The notes under the pieces are model-generated. The model did no database searches and was not told the origin of the DNA. It saw only the letters and a program-made list of their open reading frames with translations. A DNA stretch of 64,000 bases, taken from assembly GCA_034440615.1 (NCBI GenBank), contig JAOTOM010003944.1, positions 1-64,000 on the forward strand, in the 5' to 3' direction. The position numbers were made by a program, and so were the translations under genes. Of this stretch, positions 61,370-64,000 are shown piece by piece; positions within the stretch are counted from its first letter, which is position 1; each line of letters begins with the position of its first letter. Source of the stretch: Ashinkailepas kermadecensis. Taxonomy: Eukaryota > Arthropoda > Thecostraca > Neolepadidae.

Positions 61370-61685
61370 TACCTAGTTTGAGCTAACCTTGCCTAGTTCA
61401 TTCTAATAATACCTGGTCCAGTCTAACATTGCCTAGCCTTGTTTAGCCTTGTTAATTTTGGCTTCATGTTGTGTAAATTGGCACAGCCTGGCCTAGTCTA
61501 GCCCAACATACCTAGGTCTGTCCAGCCCAATGCAGTCCAGTCTACCAAGCACAGTACAGTCCAGTCTAGCAAGTCTAGCCTAGCAAGTCAGGCCTAGTCT
61601 ACTCCAAGAAACCTAGGGCTGTCCAGCCTACCAAGCCTACCACAGTCCAGCCTACCAAACCTGGTGCAGTCTAGCCTAGCCATGT
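61370..61685. repeat. Degenerate CCTAGTCTAGC-type repeats
   Basis: GTCCAGCCTACCAAGCC and CCTAGTCTAGC words recur irregularly with period near 20-30 bp. The tract ends just before the GC-rich first exon of CCDC103, so it occupies the expected promoter/5' UTR side. Confidence 0.7.
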
Positions 61686-61743
61686 GTAGTGTGGCCGGAT
61701 TGTGTTGACACGGTGCTGTTGCGGTCTCAGCTGGTCAAGGGGT

Positions 61744-61892
61744 ATGGCCCGCCCGGTCGATGGCGATATCAACTTCGTCGAGCTGGAGCGCGAGTTGAGG
61801 GCGGCCATCGAGGACGACCAGAGGCGCACGCTGCAGAACGACGCCAAGCTGCGCGCCGTCCAGCAGCGGGTCGGCTCCTATGACGAGTTCAG
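61744..61892 (+). CDS. CCDC103: CCDC103 exon 1 (dynein attachment factor N-term)
   Basis: CCDC103 (DNAAF19) is a small coiled-coil protein required to assemble and attach outer dynein arms in motile cilia and flagella. The exon encodes 49 codons plus two bases. Recognisable family blocks are INFVELERELRAAIEDD, NDAKLRAVQQRV and GSYDEFR, matching the charged, helical N-terminal region. The ATG at 61744 was chosen because the family protein starts about eight residues before the INF motif. An in-frame ATG at 61702 would add 14 unrelated residues. The exon ends TTCAG with donor GTAGGT at 61893, in phase 2. GC-rich codon use contrasts with the AT-rich DNA upstream. The two exons give only about 101 residues, against about 240 in the human protein, so later exons must lie beyond the window. 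Identification is from memory of the family. Confidence 0.88.
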
Positions 61893-63669
61893 GTAGGTGC
61901 GGCCTGTCAGGTGGGGTCGGGTCGGGTCAGGTCGCATGTGGGAGCATCGCCAGCAGTCGGCAGCACCGGTTAATCCCAAGCAGAGCTGGAAAATAAATAG
62001 GCTACTCCTGGATTTCGTCATCAGAACATTGTCCTCTCGAGAAATTATCCTCTCATTTTTTGTCTTCACATTTTGAGGTTGGATGGTGCCATTTGACTAT
62101 GAACTGCTCTGTGACAAAGTATTGAAGATCCACTGTAAAGTGCAAATGGAGATTCCATTGTCACGGGTTTGAAGAAAAATGTGATCTCTGTATTCGACTA
62201 CCAAGCAATTTTCCTCTCCACATCCAGGATTACAAAGCACAAATTCAGCCCTGTTCCCCTATCGGAGTACGAATATCCATACAAGCAAAGACACGTGACT
62301 ATTCCTGGCTTTACATTTAGCAGCGCGCAGCCTGCGTACAGACCTGTGCCACGTTGACCCCGGTTTCCCATTCAACTTTGAGCCGGTCATTGTCGAGTGA
62401 AAACGTAGTGTTGCTGGACGTCCAGTTTGTTACGTCGTGGTACCGCTAAGCATGTCATGACGTGGATACATTTTGTCCTCTAATTGCACTCCATCACCGG
62501 TCATCTTGGGGTCGGCGAAAGGCCAAAAAAATGAAGTCATCGCGGAATATGCGTGGCATCGAACAAAATTAGATCTGCCAGCTGCTGAATTAGCAGCACA
62601 TCCCAATCTGTTACACAACACAAATGTTATCTTCTTTTTGTTTTTGCTGATACTTCCAACGCAAGTCGTTACATTAAGGAGTCCAATCTCAAATCCATGT
62701 GTATGATATGGCCTTTCTTTAATTCTTCATCACTAGATTTGGAGTGGTTCCCTGAGGAAGTGCGTATTTAGGATCGAAAAATAGTAACAATCGTTCCCGA
62801 CGGCTGGTACATTGCGTATGTTCTGCTAAGCCTGTGTGAGATCGGTAGAGATCAGACGATCTTGATCTCGCCTGGAGCGACTAGGATATGTAAAAATATG
62901 AATTTTTGTTACAACTTTGAATGACATTAGCTTCAACGTGGAATCTGGTGAAATTTGCATTAACTCTTACAGTTAAATACGGTCATATTTTCCTCAAGCC
63001 ATTCCAGCAAGTCCGAGCCTGTCCCAGAAGGTGAAGTAACTTTGTATTATGTGTCGACTCGGATATTTTTATTTCAGATCGGCGAGTTGTACCCACGGAT
63101 GTCTGGCAGCTATTGGTACCTATCGTGATCAAATTGCACCGATCTGAACGGATCGCACCTGACCAACTATGCTGACCCATTTTTATCGTGCCTGGTCTGC
63201 CGGATTCAACTTGTGTAGCCTGGCTAGGACTAATGCAACCAGCTGCACACCCTGATAATGAATAATCAGCATCAGTATCTGGTCTACCTTGAGTTTGACG
63301 AGAACCAACCCAACAGACCTACATCAGGCACACCTGTATCTAGCCTGACCGGACTGGTTTGTTTTCGCCCGTTTGGTGTGACTGGATAGCCTATTGCCTG
63401 ACCTGACCCAACTTGACCCGCCGTCCTTCTGTTGTCTTCCCACTTGCGGTGGGGCGTCGGTAACTCAGTGGTTAAGCTGAGCGTCTGACACGCCAGATGT
63501 ACGGGGTTCGATTCCCCGCGATGCCCGCCCTTCCTGCCAGGGTGAGACAGGCGACGTCATATGGCCTCAGCTGCTGAGTGCGTCGTAAAGCCACAATCCA
63601 TTCCAATCCGATCCCACCTGCGGTGTTGGTGGACCTGGTGTGCCGTGACCTGAATGACGACCCCCGCAG
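61893..63669 (+). other. CCDC103 intron 1 (1,777 bp)
   Basis: Bounded by GTAGGT at 61893 and CCCCCGCAG ending at 63669. Phase 2 on both sides restores an Arg codon. It holds a SINE near its 3' end and otherwise unique DNA; no other gene is seen. Confidence 0.85.
63452..63610 (+). mobile_element. tRNA-derived SINE, subfamily 3, in the intron
   Basis: The head is strongly tRNA-like. Acceptor arms GGGCGTC (63452) and GATGCCC (63520-63526) pair over seven positions, a five-pair T stem CGGGG/CCCCG encloses the B box GGTTCGATTCC, and AACTCAGTGG is the A box. The anticodon arm does not form a normal 5-bp/7-base structure. After it comes non-tRNA sequence ending GTCGTAAAGCCACAATCC, a tail like those of the other SINEs. 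It ends about 60 bp before exon 2. Confidence 0.8.
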
Positions 63670-63826
63670 GGACCTGGTGAAGGCGGCACACCTGAGGCCG
63701 CTGGATCGCGCCGACCGGCTGGCCTCGGCGGCCGGCCGCGGCTCCGTCTGGAACAGCCTGGCCGGCCGCCGCCGCCCGCCAGCCGCCGGAGAGTCGACCG
63801 TCCCCGCTGCTGGTGTGGTGACTGAG
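63670..63826 (+). CDS. CCDC103: CCDC103 exon 2 (continues in later exons)
   Basis: The first base completes the split Arg codon, followed by 52 codons starting DLVKAAHLRPLDRADRLAS. This corresponds to the conserved segment after the EFR motif in the family (pattern: LV-A-HL-PL-R-D). The probable end is the donor CTGAG/GTACGG at 63827, phase 0. If that donor is not used the frame runs to a TGA at 63842-63844, which would truncate the protein before its C-terminal domain. The second half (RRRPPAAGESTVPAAG) is low-complexity and not conserved by eye. The donor lies within a tandem repeat that copies it downstream. Confidence 0.8.
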
Positions 63827-64000
63827 GTACGGACCGGGGGCTGAGGTGGGACCGTCCCGCTGCTGGTGTGGTGACTGAGGTACGGGCCGGGGGCTGAGGT
63901 GGGACTGTCCCGCTGCTGATGTGGTGGCTGAGGAGGGACCGTCCCGCTGCTGGTGTGGTGACTGAGGTACGGACCGGTTGGCTGAGGTGGGACTGTCCCG
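63803..64000. repeat. Minisatellite spanning the CCDC103 exon 2 donor
   Basis: Units of GTCCCGCTGCTGGTGTGGTG followed by ACTGAGGTACGG begin inside the exon and continue to the window end. The donor-like word GACTGAGGTACGG has its GT at 63827, 63880 (as GTACGGG) and 63967, plus one degenerate copy between. Confidence 0.9.

Noticed and set aside
63452..63526. Possible functional tRNA gene
   Set aside because: Acceptor and T stems pair well, but the anticodon arm does not form a normal stem and loop, and the sequence continues into a SINE-like body and tail.

Overview
The window is eukaryotic nuclear DNA, almost certainly from an animal. It has spliced coding sequence with consensus GT/AG sites, tRNA-derived SINEs, a decayed Transib/RAG1-like transposase, and no operon-like gene packing. 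CpG-dense unique segments alternate with an exceptional number of unrelated tandem arrays. An arthropod is the most natural guess: Transib elements and TTAGG-like words are common there. The one recognisable host gene, CCDC103, is needed for motile cilia or flagella, which would fit a lineage with flagellated sperm (for example a barnacle-like crustacean). The taxonomic placement is inference only.

Layout. 1-3.7 kb: an 81-bp minisatellite, then unique DNA. 3.7-4.4 kb: a CpG-dense segment with a possible minus-strand first exon. 4.4-18.9 kb: a chain of minisatellites (units of 49/50, 27, 76, 17, 61, 39, 7, 16, 25, 45-48, 87 and 80 bp) with SINEs and one copy of a dispersed repeat called DR1 here. 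18.9-21.7 kb: unique DNA. 21.7-22.6 kb: a GC-dense segment with a C2H2 zinc-finger-like motif. 22.7-31.9 kb: more arrays, including a 1.5-kb array of about 50 units of 29/30 bp. 32-37 kb: CpG-dense DNA and a 22-bp array of perfect TGACGTCA sites. 37.5-48 kb: (GACAGA)n/(GA)n blocks, further minisatellites, the Transib-like transposase pseudogene on the minus strand (44.4-45.5 kb) and the inverted second copy of DR1. 48-55.2 kb: a SINE-like relic, then 34-bp and 77-bp arrays with higher-order structure. 55.7-61.7 kb: a visibly AT-rich, gene-empty block with TACC/GGTA repeats and a foldback structure. 61.7-64 kb: the first two coding exons of CCDC103, continuing past the right edge.

No set of genes works together here. 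The content is one dynein-assembly gene at the right edge, possible exon fragments, and repeats. Nearly all long open frames are by-products of stop-free tandem units. The observations most worth checking are the Transib/RAG1-like relic with its internal hairpins, the two arrays of perfect CRE octamers, the CCDC103 exon-2 splice donor lying inside a minisatellite, and the density of independent minisatellites.
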